Source: Saccharothrix luteola (GTDB taxonomy: Bacteria; Actinomycetota; Actinomycetes; Mycobacteriales; Pseudonocardiaceae). Taken from it: a stretch of DNA of 64,000 nucleotides. The stretch covers positions 91,842 through 155,841 of the forward strand of contig NZ_JAJHUO010000004.1 in the NCBI RefSeq assembly GCF_020859565.1. Direction: 5' to 3'. Every line of letters begins with the position of its first letter. Within the stretch, counting starts at the first letter, position 1. Both the position numbers and the translations under genes were made by a program. The notes beneath the pieces were generated by a model, which was not told the DNA's origin, searched no databases, and saw only the letters and a list, made by a program, of their open reading frames with translations. Positions 53,425-62,450 of the stretch are shown here, in pieces.

Positions 53425-54993
53425 ATGTACGACTACGTGATCGTCGGCGCCGGGTCGGCGGGATGCGTCCTCGCCGCGCGGCTCAGCGAGGATCCCAGTG
53501 TCTCCGTGTGCCTGGTTGAGGCCGGCCCGGCGGACAAGTCCCCCAACATCCAAGTACCTGCCGCGTTCGGCAAGCTGCTCCGCACGAACCTCGACTGGGA
53601 CTACAGCACCCACGAGGAACCACAGCTGAACCGCCGCCGGATCTACCTGCCCCGGGGAAGGGTGCTCGGCGGGACCAGCTCCATCAACACGATGATCTAC
53701 GTCCGGGGCAACCCGCAGGACTTCGACGGGTGGGGGCAGCCCGGCTGGAGCTACGCCGACCTGCTGCCCTACTTCATCAAGTCCGAGGACAACGAGCGCG
53801 GCGCGTCCGCCCACCACGGCGTCGGCGGCCCGCTCGCGGTCTCGGACAACCGGGCCCGCAACGCGATGTCGACCGCGTTCATCGACGCCGCCGTCGAGGC
53901 GGGCCACCCGGCGAACGACGACTTCAACGGTGACTCCCAGGACGGCTTCGGCTACTTCCAGCTGACCCAGCGCGATGGCAGCCGGGCGAGCACGGCCACC
54001 GCGTACCTGCACCCGGCCCTGTCGCGGCCGAACCTCACGGTGGAGACCAACCTGCACGTCCACCGGGTCCTCGTGGAGAACGGCCGGGCGACCGGCGTGG
54101 TCGGCGAGCGGCTCGACGAGCAGGTGACCATCCGCGCCGAGCGCGAGGTGATCCTCTCGGGCGGCGCGTACAACTCGCCGCAACTGCTGATGCTCTCCGG
54201 CATCGGGCCCGCGCCGCTGCTCAGCGCGCTGGGAGTGCCCGTGGTGGTCGACTCGCCGCAGGTCGGCCAGAACCTCCAGGACCACGCGCTCATCCCGCTG
54301 ATCTACGCCCACGAGCACCCGATCAGCATGCTCGCCGCGGCCACGCCGGAGAACTTCGAGCTCTACGCGAACGAGCGCACCGGGCCCCTGACCTCGAACG
54401 GGCCGGAGGCGGGCGGGTTCGTGCGCACAAGGGCAGACCTCGCCGCACCGGACGTGGAGTTCCTGTGCGCGCCGGTCATGTTCGCCGACAGCGGCCTCGG
54501 CACGCCGACGCACCACGCGCTGTCCTACGGCCCGTCGATGCTCAGCCCGATCAGCCGGGGCAGCGTCTCCCTGGCCTCGGACGCCCCGACGGCCAAGCCC
54601 AAGATCGTGCACAACTACTTCGCCGAGGAACCCGACCTCGACAACGCGGTCGCGGCGCTGCGGATCGCCCTCGACATCGCCCGCCAGGACGCGCTGGCGC
54701 CCTACACCGCCACGCCGTTCCTGGTGCCCGACTCGGACTCGGACGCGGACCTGCGCGACTTCGCCCGCCTGTACACCCACTCGATCTTCCACCCGTCCTC
54801 GACGTGCGCCATGGGCGAGGTCGTCGACGCGGAGCTGCGGGTGATGGGCGTGGACGGGCTGCGCGTGGTGGACGCCTCGGTGATGCCGAAGGTCGTCCGG
54901 GGCAACCCGAACGCGGCGGTCATCGCGGTGGCCGAGAAGGCCGCCGACCTGATCGCCGACGCGCTGCCGCAGCGCGTCGAGACGGCCGCCTGA
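53425..54993 (+). CDS. GMC-family FAD-dependent oxidoreductase (choline dehydrogenase-like)
   Basis: This 522-residue flavoenzyme has the FAD dinucleotide motif VIVGAGSAGCVLAARLSEDP at its N-terminus, the GMC signature PRGRVLGGTSSINTMIYVRG, GGAYNSPQLLMLSGIGP, and the catalytic region SIFHPSSTCAMG with the active-site His, followed by VRGNPNAAVIAVAEKAADL with an Asn. It oxidises an alcohol; the alcohol is unknown. ATG 53425 follows AAGGAGGAG. It converges on the zinc alcohol dehydrogenase gene with a terminator between. Confidence 0.93.
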   Translation: MYDYVIVGAGSAGCVLAARLSEDPSVSVCLVEAGPADKSPNIQVPAAFGKLLRTNLDWDYSTHEEPQLNRRRIYLPRGRVLGGTSSINTMIYVRGNPQDFDGWGQPGWSYADLLPYFIKSEDNERGASAHHGVGGPLAVSDNRARNAMSTAFIDAAVEAGHPANDDFNGDSQDGFGYFQLTQRDGSRASTATAYLHPALSRPNLTVETNLHVHRVLVENGRATGVVGERLDEQVTIRAEREVILSGGAYNSPQLLMLSGIGPAPLLSALGVPVVVDSPQVGQNLQDHALIPLIYAHEHPISMLAAATPENFELYANERTGPLTSNGPEAGGFVRTRADLAAPDVEFLCAPVMFADSGLGTPTHHALSYGPSMLSPISRGSVSLASDAPTAKPKIVHNYFAEEPDLDNAVAALRIALDIARQDALAPYTATPFLVPDSDSDADLRDFARLYTHSIFHPSSTCAMGEVVDAELRVMGVDGLRVVDASVMPKVVRGNPNAAVIAVAEKAADLIADALPQRVETAA

Positions 54994-55042
54994 CCGGCGC
55001 GGACCGGTCGATCCAGCGTCCTGTGCCCGGCAGTCGACGCGA

Positions 55043-55085
55043 AAAGGGTGGTGCCGGGGCCGATCCCGCCCCAACACCACCCTTT
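55043..55085. terminator. Bidirectional terminator between GMC and alcohol dehydrogenase genes
   Basis: AAAGGGTGGTG and its complement form a perfect 11-bp stem; the loop is itself GC-rich and can pair further. It serves both converging genes. Confidence 0.8.
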
Positions 55086-55109
55086 CCGCCTTCGCGGACC
55101 CGCCCGCCC

Positions 55110-56132
55110 TCAGAAGCGGAGGACGGCGCGGAAGCGCACGTCCCCCGCGGCCACCCGGCTGACCGCCTTCGCGGCCTCCGACGGCTCGTGGACCTCGACC
55201 TTCGGCGTCACCGCGCCGCCCGCCACCAGGTCCAAAGCCTCACGCAGGTACGGCAGGCCGTTGTGGGTGGAGCCGATGATGCGGTGGCGCTGGGTGAAGA
55301 ACGGCTGCATCGGGTTCGGCGCCAGGTCGAAGCCCTGCGAGTTGTCGAAACCGGTGAGCACCAGGCGGCCGTCCGGGCGCAGGCCGAGCAGGCTGTCCGA
55401 CGCGGCCCGGTAGGAGCTGCCCACCGCCAGCACGACGTCCGCGCCACCCGCCTCGGCCAGCTCGGCGCCGGTGCCGACCACCTCGTCCGCTCCCAGCTCA
55501 CGTGCCAACGCGTGCTTGTCGGGCGAGTGCGTGACGGCGACCGTGTCGTGACCGCACGCCTTGGCGAACTGCAGGGCGAGGTGCCCGACCGCGCCGATCC
55601 CGAGCACCGCGACCCGCTCGCCCGGCTGCGGATCCGCCTGCCGCAACGCGCTCCACGCGGTGTACCCGGCGCACATCACGGGTGCGGCGTGCTCGTAGGC
55701 GAGACCGTCGGGCAGCAGCACGGTCGCGGCGGCGGCGGCGACCACGTACTCGGCGTGCCCGCCCGGCACGGTGAACCCGGTGACCACGGGCGCGGTGCAG
55801 TTCAACGCGGTCTGCCCGGTCACCGGCAGGTCGAGCTTGCAGTACGCGCAGCGGCCACAACCGGCCTGCACCCAGGTCGTGCCGACCCGGTCGCCGACCT
55901 CCCGGGAGGTCACCCCGGCCCCGACCGCGACGACCTCGCCGACCGGTTCGTGCCCGGTGATCGCCGGGGACACCGCAGGGAACGGGAGGACGCCCTGGGT
56001 GGCGAGCACGTCGTTGAAGCAGATGCCCGACGCGTGCACCTTGATCAGCACCTGGCCGGGACCAGGGGTGGGGGTGGGAACCTCACGCAGTTCCCACTCC
56101 AGTCCCGGTCCGGGGATGACCGCTGCCTTCAT
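55110..56132 (-). CDS. Zinc-dependent alcohol dehydrogenase (MDR family)
   Basis: This 340-residue protein has the medium-chain pattern: HASGICFNDVLATQG with a catalytic zinc Cys, ITGHEPVGEVVAVGAGV, structural zinc Cys residues in CGRCAYCKLDL and LNC, and a Rossmann motif AVLGIGAVGHLALQFAKACG. It oxidises or reduces alcohols and aldehydes with NAD(P). Asn-Asp follow the first Cys where Gly-His or similar is more usual, so the substrate may be unusual. ATG 56132. The 272-base region to the divergent monooxygenase contains the promoters and no gene. Confidence 0.9.
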   Translation of the reverse strand: MKAAVIPGPGLEWELREVPTPTPGPGQVLIKVHASGICFNDVLATQGVLPFPAVSPAITGHEPVGEVVAVGAGVTSREVGDRVGTTWVQAGCGRCAYCKLDLPVTGQTALNCTAPVVTGFTVPGGHAEYVVAAAAATVLLPDGLAYEHAAPVMCAGYTAWSALRQADPQPGERVAVLGIGAVGHLALQFAKACGHDTVAVTHSPDKHALARELGADEVVGTGAELAEAGGADVVLAVGSSYRAASDSLLGLRPDGRLVLTGFDNSQGFDLAPNPMQPFFTQRHRIIGSTHNGLPYLREALDLVAGGAVTPKVEVHEPSEAAKAVSRVAAGDVRFRAVLRF

Positions 56133-56404
56133 GTGTCCCTCACCTCTGCCTGTTGGTGACGGCGACGTGGCGCCGCCGGTTCGCCGTCCGCTCCAACCAC
56201 CACTGCGCGAGTGGAGGTCACGCTGCTTCCTTCCCGGTTGGCACACGACACCCCCAGCCTGGCCCAGTCGCGCAGCCCGAACTTCTTCAGGAGTGCGCAC
56301 CACCCCGCGGGCCAAGAGGGCAACGACGGAGATGCAGGGCGTTGCCGCGGCGGCACAGGATGGTTCGCGGTGCCACCGCGGAACTCCTGAGCTGAGGACG
56401 GCGC

Positions 56405-57763
56405 ATGGACAACAAGGTCGGAGACCGCGCGCTCGTCCTGGGCGGCAGCATGGCGGGCATGCTCGCCGCACGGGTGCTCTCCGAGGCGTACGCCGAAGTG
56501 GTGGTCGTGGACCGGGACGAGCTCGTCGGCGTCGCCGGAGCGCGACGGGGGGTGCCGCAGGGCAGGCACGTGCACGGCCTGCTCGCCCGCGGCCTCATCG
56601 TGCTCGACGAGCTGTTCCCCGGCTTCACCGACGGGGTGCGCGCCGCGGGCGTGAACGTGGGCGACATGGGCCGGGACCTGCGCTGGTACTTCAACGGCAC
56701 GCGGCTCGCGCCGGTCGAGACCGGTCTGTACGTCGCGGGCGGAGACCGGCCGACGCTCGAGCACCACGTGCGGACCAGGGTGGCCTCGATCCCGAACGTG
56801 CGCTTCGTCGAGGGCCACGACGTCGTCGAGCCGGTGTTCTCACCCGACGGCCACCGGGTCGTCGGCGCGCGGATCCAGCGGCGGGCCGAGGGCAGCACGC
56901 CGGAGACCGTGACCGCGGACCTGGTGGTGGACGCCACGGGCCGCGGCTCGCGCACCCCCGCCTGGCTCGAGTCCGCGGGCTACCCGCGGGTCGAGGAGGA
57001 GCGGGTGAAGATCGGCCTCGCCTACTGCACCCGCCGGTACGCGCTGTCGTCGGACCACTTCGGCGGCGACGTGTCGATCAACCCGGTCGCGACCCCCGAC
57101 CACCGGCGCGGCGGGTTCCTCACCACCGTCGGCGAGGACCGCTGGGCGCTGTCGCTCACCGGGATCTTCGGCGACCACGCGCCCACCGACCCGGAAGGGT
57201 TCCTCGCCTTCGCCAAGTCGCTGCCCGTGCCCGAGGTGTACGAGGCGGTGCGCGACGCCGAGCCGCTGGACGACCCGGTGGCCTTCCAGTTCCCCGCGAA
57301 CGCCCGCAAGCGGTACGAGCGGATGTCCCGGTTCCCGGCGGGCCTGCTGGTGCTCGGCGACGCCGTGTGCACCTTCAACCCCGTCTACGGGCAGGGCATG
57401 ACGACCGCCGGGCTGCAGACGCTGACGCTGCGCGAGCACCTGCGGCAGGGCACGATGCCGAACGCGCGGGCGTTCTTCGCCGACATCGCCAAGGTGCTCG
57501 ACGCGCCGTGGGACATCGCGGCGGGCGGCGACCTCGCCTACCCCGACGTGGTCGGGCCCCGTCCGCTCAAGGCGCGGATGGGCAACTCGTACATGCCGAA
57601 GGTCCAGGTCGCGGCCACCCGCGACCCGCGCGTCGCCCGGGCGTTCCTCCGGGTGGCCGGGTTGGTCGACCCGCCGACCGCGCTCATGCGCCCGGGGCTC
57701 GCGCTGCGCGTGCTTCGGCAGGCGAAGCCGGAGGCCGGACCTCCGGGGCGGCGAGCGGCGTAG
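56405..57763 (+). CDS. FAD-dependent monooxygenase
   Basis: This 452-residue protein has a modified FAD motif ALVLGGSMAGMLAARVLSEA, the GVPQGRHVHGLLARG block, VVDATGRGSRTPAWLESAGY, and the second FAD motif LLVLGDAVCTFNPVYGQGM. This type (geranylgeranyl-reductase/epoxidase-like) hydroxylates or epoxidises lipophilic or polyketide substrates. ATG 56405 lies soon after a weak GAGGA site. It ends at a strong terminator and appears monocistronic. Confidence 0.87.
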   Translation: MDNKVGDRALVLGGSMAGMLAARVLSEAYAEVVVVDRDELVGVAGARRGVPQGRHVHGLLARGLIVLDELFPGFTDGVRAAGVNVGDMGRDLRWYFNGTRLAPVETGLYVAGGDRPTLEHHVRTRVASIPNVRFVEGHDVVEPVFSPDGHRVVGARIQRRAEGSTPETVTADLVVDATGRGSRTPAWLESAGYPRVEEERVKIGLAYCTRRYALSSDHFGGDVSINPVATPDHRRGGFLTTVGEDRWALSLTGIFGDHAPTDPEGFLAFAKSLPVPEVYEAVRDAEPLDDPVAFQFPANARKRYERMSRFPAGLLVLGDAVCTFNPVYGQGMTTAGLQTLTLREHLRQGTMPNARAFFADIAKVLDAPWDIAAGGDLAYPDVVGPRPLKARMGNSYMPKVQVAATRDPRVARAFLRVAGLVDPPTALMRPGLALRVLRQAKPEAGPPGRRAA

Positions 57764-57805
57764 CGCCGGACGGGCGTGCGGCTGCCCGCGTTCGTTGCGG
57801 GACGG

Positions 57806-57846
57806 GGAGGAGAGGTGACCGCGGCTCGCACGGTCACCTCTCCTCC
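57806..57846. terminator. Strong terminator between the monooxygenase and the FMN-binding protein gene
   Basis: Perfect 15-bp arms (GGAGGAGAGGTGACC and its complement) surround an 11-base loop between converging genes. Confidence 0.85.
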
Positions 57847-57889
57847 TACCGCGATCCCGAAGCCCTGTTCCTTCGGACGACCACCGTCG

Positions 57890-58396
57890 TCAGAAGTTCC
57901 AGCGGGTGGGCGTGAAGTTGCCGATGGCCGGGAAGCCGAACACGGTGACCGGCTCGACCACGTAGATGGCGAAGGGACCGTCGCCCGCGGTCGGCGCCGC
58001 GTAGGGGGCGGTGAACGCGCCGTCGACGACGGTCACCGGCCAGCCGTACTTCGCCTTGTACTCGGCGGCGACGCTCTTGAGCCGCTCGTGGTCGGTGACC
58101 CGGACGGCCGTGCCCTCGATCACCAGGTCCAGTTCGCCATCGGACGTCGCGATCGAGCACTGGGCCGCCGCTTCGAGGTTGCGGCTCTTGCGGGCGTTCA
58201 GGTCCGACGTGAAGTGCAGCGCGCCGTCCACCCAGACCGCGAACACCGGCCTCACGTGCGACCGACCGCTCGGGTGGTTCGTCACGGTCCAGTACGACCG
58301 CACCCCGGCCAGCCGCTCGCGCGCCTGCGCCCAGGGCGTCGGCCTGCCCCCGTTGCCGCCCAGCGCCTGCGCGGAAGCCGGCTCCTTGACATTCAC
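57890..58396 (-). CDS. Pyridoxamine 5'-phosphate oxidase-like FMN/F420-binding protein
   Basis: This 168-residue protein has a split-barrel flavin-binding pattern: RSYWTVTNHPSGRSHVRPVF, DGALHFTSDLNARKSRNLEA, AQCSIATSDGELDLVIEGTA. Such proteins bind FMN or F420 and act as small reductases. The GTG start at 58396 lies 40 bases from the stop of the FMN reductase gene, suggesting they work together, with the reductase supplying reduced flavin. Confidence 0.87.
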   Translation of the reverse strand: MNVKEPASAQALGGNGGRPTPWAQARERLAGVRSYWTVTNHPSGRSHVRPVFAVWVDGALHFTSDLNARKSRNLEAAAQCSIATSDGELDLVIEGTAVRVTDHERLKSVAAEYKAKYGWPVTVVDGAFTAPYAAPTAGDGPFAIYVVEPVTVFGFPAIGNFTPTRWNF

Positions 58397-58436
58397 CGTC
58401 GTTTGCTCCTCTCGGACTTCTCTCGGATGGGGAAGA

Positions 58437-59024
58437 TCAGGCGGGGTAGGGAGCCGTCGCGCGCGCGTCGCGCAGTGCCACGGCCCACCAGACGAGCTGG
58501 TCGAGGGTCGTGTCGACGGCCGCGTGGCACTCGGCCGTCGGCTTCGGCCACGTGCCGTCCGCGCTGAAGTAGGTCCAGTAGTCGGCCAGCGCCACCGTGT
58601 CGCGGACGGTCGTGGCGTGCAACTCGGTGAAGATCTCGCGCAGCTGCCGGGTGGCGTTGAGGCCGCCGGTGTCCCGGCCGTAGGAGATGATCGTGACCGG
58701 CTTGGCCTGCCACTCCCGGCTGTACCAGTCGATCAGGGTCTTCAACGGGGCCGGGAAGCTGCGGTTGTACTCCGGGGTGACGACCGCGAACGCGTCCGCG
58801 CGGTCCAGCCTGCCGGCCACGGCGCGCACGGCGGGCGGCGGGGTGGTGTCCTCGTCGAGGAGCCGGTCGGGCAGGCCCGTCTCGGCGAGGTCCACGACGT
58901 CGACGTCGAGGTTGTGCCTGCGCCGTGCCTTGGCCGTGACCCACTCGGCGACCGTGGGCCCGAACCGGCCGACCCGCGTGCTGCCGATGATGACCGCTAC
59001 GCGGAGGCGGTGGCTATCGGACAT
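58437..59024 (-). CDS. NADPH-dependent FMN reductase
   Basis: This 195-residue flavodoxin-like protein has the FMN phosphate loop IIGSTRVGRFGPTVAEWV and the TPEYNRSFPAPLKTLIDW and YGRDTGGLNATRQLREIF blocks of the family. It reduces FMN with NADPH for a partner oxygenase. ATG 59024. It lies 129 bases downstream of the SARP gene on the same strand and may be read through from it. Confidence 0.93.
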   Translation of the reverse strand: MSDSHRLRVAVIIGSTRVGRFGPTVAEWVTAKARRRHNLDVDVVDLAETGLPDRLLDEDTTPPPAVRAVAGRLDRADAFAVVTPEYNRSFPAPLKTLIDWYSREWQAKPVTIISYGRDTGGLNATRQLREIFTELHATTVRDTVALADYWTYFSADGTWPKPTAECHAAVDTTLDQLVWWAVALRDARATAPYPA

Positions 59025-59153
59025 CGGTGGGCTTCCTCGTCGTCGGCTCGGCGGTCGTCCTGCCCACCATCCGGCCCCGACCCTACGGTCTGCTTACCAT
59101 CCGCTTCCGGTCCGCTTTCAGTCCGATGTGGACAGTCGTGCGCCGAGTGGGCC

Positions 59154-62100
59154 TCAACCTGGTGGGGTCAGGATCTCGTCGATCTCCCGGGTGGTCAGGG
59201 TGGCGCCGCGGGACAGCGCCGCGGCGAGCGCGGCGGCGTCGAGGGACTCTTCGACCCGGGCGCACACCCGGTCGTAGTCGCCCCGTTCGGCGGGCGGGAG
59301 CGGGGCGCCGACCGAGGCGCGGGCCGCGGTCGCCGCGCCCAGCAGGAGCGCTCCGGCCTCGGCCCGCCCGTCGAGGGTCAACGCGCCCGCCAAGCCCTCC
59401 AGCGCCAGCGCCACCGCACGGGGGTCGCCCGACTTCCGCGCTATCCCCAGGCCGGTCAGGTGGTGGACCGCCGCTTCGGCCGGGTCGCCGCGGAGCTCGG
59501 CGACGAAACCCAGCTCGGCCACCGCGAGCGCGTGCCCGACCCCCTCGGCGAAGTCCGACCCCCGGCTCCACTCCAGCAGGCGGCACAGCCGCGTCTCGGC
59601 GGCGTCGAGGTCGCCCTCGCGACGCGCGCCCAGGGCCAGCCCCAGTTCCGCGCTCACCTCGGCGGTCTTCGCGTTCTGCTCGGCCGCCATCCGCAGCGCG
59701 CGCCCGTGGGACTCCCGCGCGATCGCGAAGTCGCCGGTCAGCAGCGCCACCCGGCCGAGGCCGTTGAGCCGGTCGACGACCTCCGGCCACAGCCCGAGCT
59801 GCTCGGCCGCGCGCAGCCCGTCCCGGTGCAACCGCGCCGCGTGGGCGTAGTCGCCGCGGATCTCGGCGAGCGCGGCCAGCGCGGCGGACGCCCGCGACTG
59901 CCCCCACCGGTCCCCCACCTCGGCGAACAGCGCCGCGCTCCGCCTGCCGTCGCGGTCGAGCGTGGCGAGGTCGCCGCGGGCGAGCGCCTGGCAGGCCCTG
60001 GTGCCGAGCGCCGCGGCCGTCCCCCAGAGGTCGCCCGCCGCCTCGAACTCGGCGAGCGCGCGGTTGACCAGGTCGCCCTCCGCGGCGACGTCCCCGGTGC
60101 GCGACAGCGCGTAGTCGAGGAACCAGAACGCCCGTGCCCGACCCTCGGGGAACCGCTCGACCAGCTCCACGACCCGGGCGATCCGAGCGGTCCGGTCGGT
60201 GCTGTCGCCTTGCAGGATCGCGATCCCGGTCCGCCACGCCAGCGCCACCGCCACCAGCGGACCGTCCCCGCCCGAGCCCACGGCGGCGTCGAGGGACCGG
60301 CGCGCCTCGGCGAACCGGCCCCGCAGGCACCAGTACCAGGCCAGCGCCGTCACCAACCGCAGCGCCGCGTCCCGGTCGCCGTCGCGGACGGCGCCGTCGA
60401 ACGCCGCGCGCAGGTTCGCCGATTCCCGGTCCAGCCGCTCCAGCCAGCGCTGCTGGTCGCCCGCCCGCAGGTGCGGCTCCGCCCGTTCGGCCAGCGCCAG
60501 GTAGTACTCGCGGTGCCTCGTGCGCACCGAGTCCGCCTCGCCCGGCTCACCCGGCTGGTCGAGGCAGTACGCGGCGACCGACTCCAGCAGCCGGTACCGC
60601 GGCCCGCGCGCCTCGACCGGCACCACCAGCGACCGGTCCACCAGCCGCGTCAGGAGGTCGAGGACGTCGGCCGGGGTCACCTCGCCGCCCGCGCACACGG
60701 CCTCGGCCGCTTCGAGCGTCGCGCTCTCGCCGTGGCGGGCGAGCCTGCGCAGGACCGCGCGCTCGGGATCGGGGAGCAGGTCCCAGCTCCAGTCGATCAT
60801 CGCCCGCAGCGTCCGCTGCCGGGGGGCCGCGCCCCGGTAGCCGGTGGCGAGCAGCCGGAACCGGTCGTCGAGCCGCTCCACCAGGCCGGACACGCCGAGC
60901 GCCCGCACCCGGTTGGCGGCCAGCTCCAGCGCGAGCGGGATGCCGTCGAGCCGCCTGCACAGCACGGCGACGTCACCGGCGTTGTCGTCGTCGAGCCGGA
61001 ACCCGGGCGAGGCCGCGGCGGCCCGCGTGACGAACAGCTCGACGGCGCCCTCGCGGTCGAGCGGGGCCACGTCCCGCCGGACCTCGCCTGCGAGGCCGAG
61101 CGGCTCCTGGCTCGTCGCCAGGACCCGGAGCCGAGGGGCGGCCCGCAGCAACCGGTTCACCAGCTCGGCGGCGGGCTCGACGACGTGCTCGCAGTTGTCC
61201 AGCACGAGCAGCAGTTCCCTGGCCCGCAGCGCGTCCGCGAGCCGCGCGACCGGGTCGAGCGGCTGCCCGACCTCGACGTCGTCGCGCAGCCCGAGCGCCG
61301 CGGTCACCGCCTCGACCAGCGGTTCGGGGGTGGCGGCGGTCAGCGGCGCCAGCTCGACGAGCCAGACGCCGTCCGGGAACGCGCCGGTCAGCCGGGTGGC
61401 CGTCTCCACCGCGAGGCGGGTCTTGCCGACGCCGCCGGGCCCGGTGAGCGTGACCAGCCGTGCGGAGCCGAGTGCCGACCGCACCCCGGCCAAGTCGTCG
61501 TCCCGGCCGACCAGGTCGCTCAGCTGGGCGGGCAGGTTGCCGCGTGGCGCGCGAGGCGTCGCGTCCAGCGCGGGGTCCCGGGTGAGGACGGCCTGGTGCA
61601 GCGCCGTCAGCCCGGCGCTGGGATCGAGGCCCAGTTCGTCGGCCAGCCGCTCGCGCAGTTCCCCGTAGCTGGCCAGCGCAGCGCTCTGCCGGCCCGCTCC
61701 GTAGAGGGCCCGCACGTGCGCGGCGCGCAGGCGTTCGCGCAGCGGGTAGCGGGCGACGAGGTCTTCGAGTTCGGCGACCAGTCCGGTGTGCTCGCCCAGC
61801 TCCAGCCGCGCTTCGACCCACAGCTCCAGCGCCGTCAGGCGGTCCTCCTCGAGCCGCGCGGTGACCGGCCGGGTGAACGGCTCGTCGGCGAAGTCCGCCA
61901 GCGCCGGGCCGCGCCACAGCGCCAGCGCCTCGGCCAGCAGGGTCGCCCTGGCCGCCGGGTCGGCCGCGGCGGCCCTCGTGGTCAGGGCGTGGAACCGGCC
62001 GACGTCGGTGCACCCCGGCGGCACGTCGAGCAGGTAGCCCGGCGACCGGGACACGACCAGGGAGCGGGCGCCCGACTCGGCGTCCGCGAGTGCCTTGCGC

Positions 62101-62309
62101 AGCTGGGAGACCTTGACCTGCAACGCCGACTGCGGGTTGCCCGGCAGCGCCTCGCCCCACAGGTCGTCGATGAGGCGCGCGGCCGGGATCAGGTCGCCGC
62201 GGTGCGCGACGAGGTCGGCCAACAGCGCGCGCACCTTCAGGCCGGGCACCGCGACCGGCGCGCCCGCATCCGTCCAGACGGCCAGTGGACCGAGCACGTC
62301 GAACCGCAC
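59154..62309 (-). CDS. SARP/AfsR-like transcriptional regulator with NB-ARC and TPR domains
   Basis: This 1051-residue protein has an OmpR-like winged helix (residues 1-90: VLGPLAVWTDAG, LKVRALLADLVAHRGDLIP, SQLRKALADAE), an activation domain to about 245 (YGELRERLADELGLDPSA), an NB-ARC ATPase (Walker A TGPGGVGKTRLA near 290, Walker B LLLVLDNCEHVVEPA) and TPR repeats. It differs from the regulator at 9682-12723 in sequence but shares the plan. It heads a minus-strand run with the FMN reductase and FMN-binding protein, and is the best candidate to control the redox enzyme group at 51.9-59.0 kb. The ATG start at 62309 begins at the DNA-binding domain. Confidence 0.9.
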   Translation of the reverse strand: MRFDVLGPLAVWTDAGAPVAVPGLKVRALLADLVAHRGDLIPAARLIDDLWGEALPGNPQSALQVKVSQLRKALADAESGARSLVVSRSPGYLLDVPPGCTDVGRFHALTTRAAAADPAARATLLAEALALWRGPALADFADEPFTRPVTARLEEDRLTALELWVEARLELGEHTGLVAELEDLVARYPLRERLRAAHVRALYGAGRQSAALASYGELRERLADELGLDPSAGLTALHQAVLTRDPALDATPRAPRGNLPAQLSDLVGRDDDLAGVRSALGSARLVTLTGPGGVGKTRLAVETATRLTGAFPDGVWLVELAPLTAATPEPLVEAVTAALGLRDDVEVGQPLDPVARLADALRARELLLVLDNCEHVVEPAAELVNRLLRAAPRLRVLATSQEPLGLAGEVRRDVAPLDREGAVELFVTRAAAASPGFRLDDDNAGDVAVLCRRLDGIPLALELAANRVRALGVSGLVERLDDRFRLLATGYRGAAPRQRTLRAMIDWSWDLLPDPERAVLRRLARHGESATLEAAEAVCAGGEVTPADVLDLLTRLVDRSLVVPVEARGPRYRLLESVAAYCLDQPGEPGEADSVRTRHREYYLALAERAEPHLRAGDQQRWLERLDRESANLRAAFDGAVRDGDRDAALRLVTALAWYWCLRGRFAEARRSLDAAVGSGGDGPLVAVALAWRTGIAILQGDSTDRTARIARVVELVERFPEGRARAFWFLDYALSRTGDVAAEGDLVNRALAEFEAAGDLWGTAAALGTRACQALARGDLATLDRDGRRSAALFAEVGDRWGQSRASAALAALAEIRGDYAHAARLHRDGLRAAEQLGLWPEVVDRLNGLGRVALLTGDFAIARESHGRALRMAAEQNAKTAEVSAELGLALGARREGDLDAAETRLCRLLEWSRGSDFAEGVGHALAVAELGFVAELRGDPAEAAVHHLTGLGIARKSGDPRAVALALEGLAGALTLDGRAEAGALLLGAATAARASVGAPLPPAERGDYDRVCARVEESLDAAALAAALSRGATLTTREIDEILTPPG

Positions 62310-62450
62310 GTGAGCACGATAACGCCTCGCACATCGGGAGATGCGGCGCGATCCGCAGGGGGAACGGGTTGCCGGGACGGCTGATCCGCGAGCCCGTTGT
62401 AGCTGGTAGCCGACCTCGGCGACGCCGGCACCTTCCTGATCGACGTGGGG

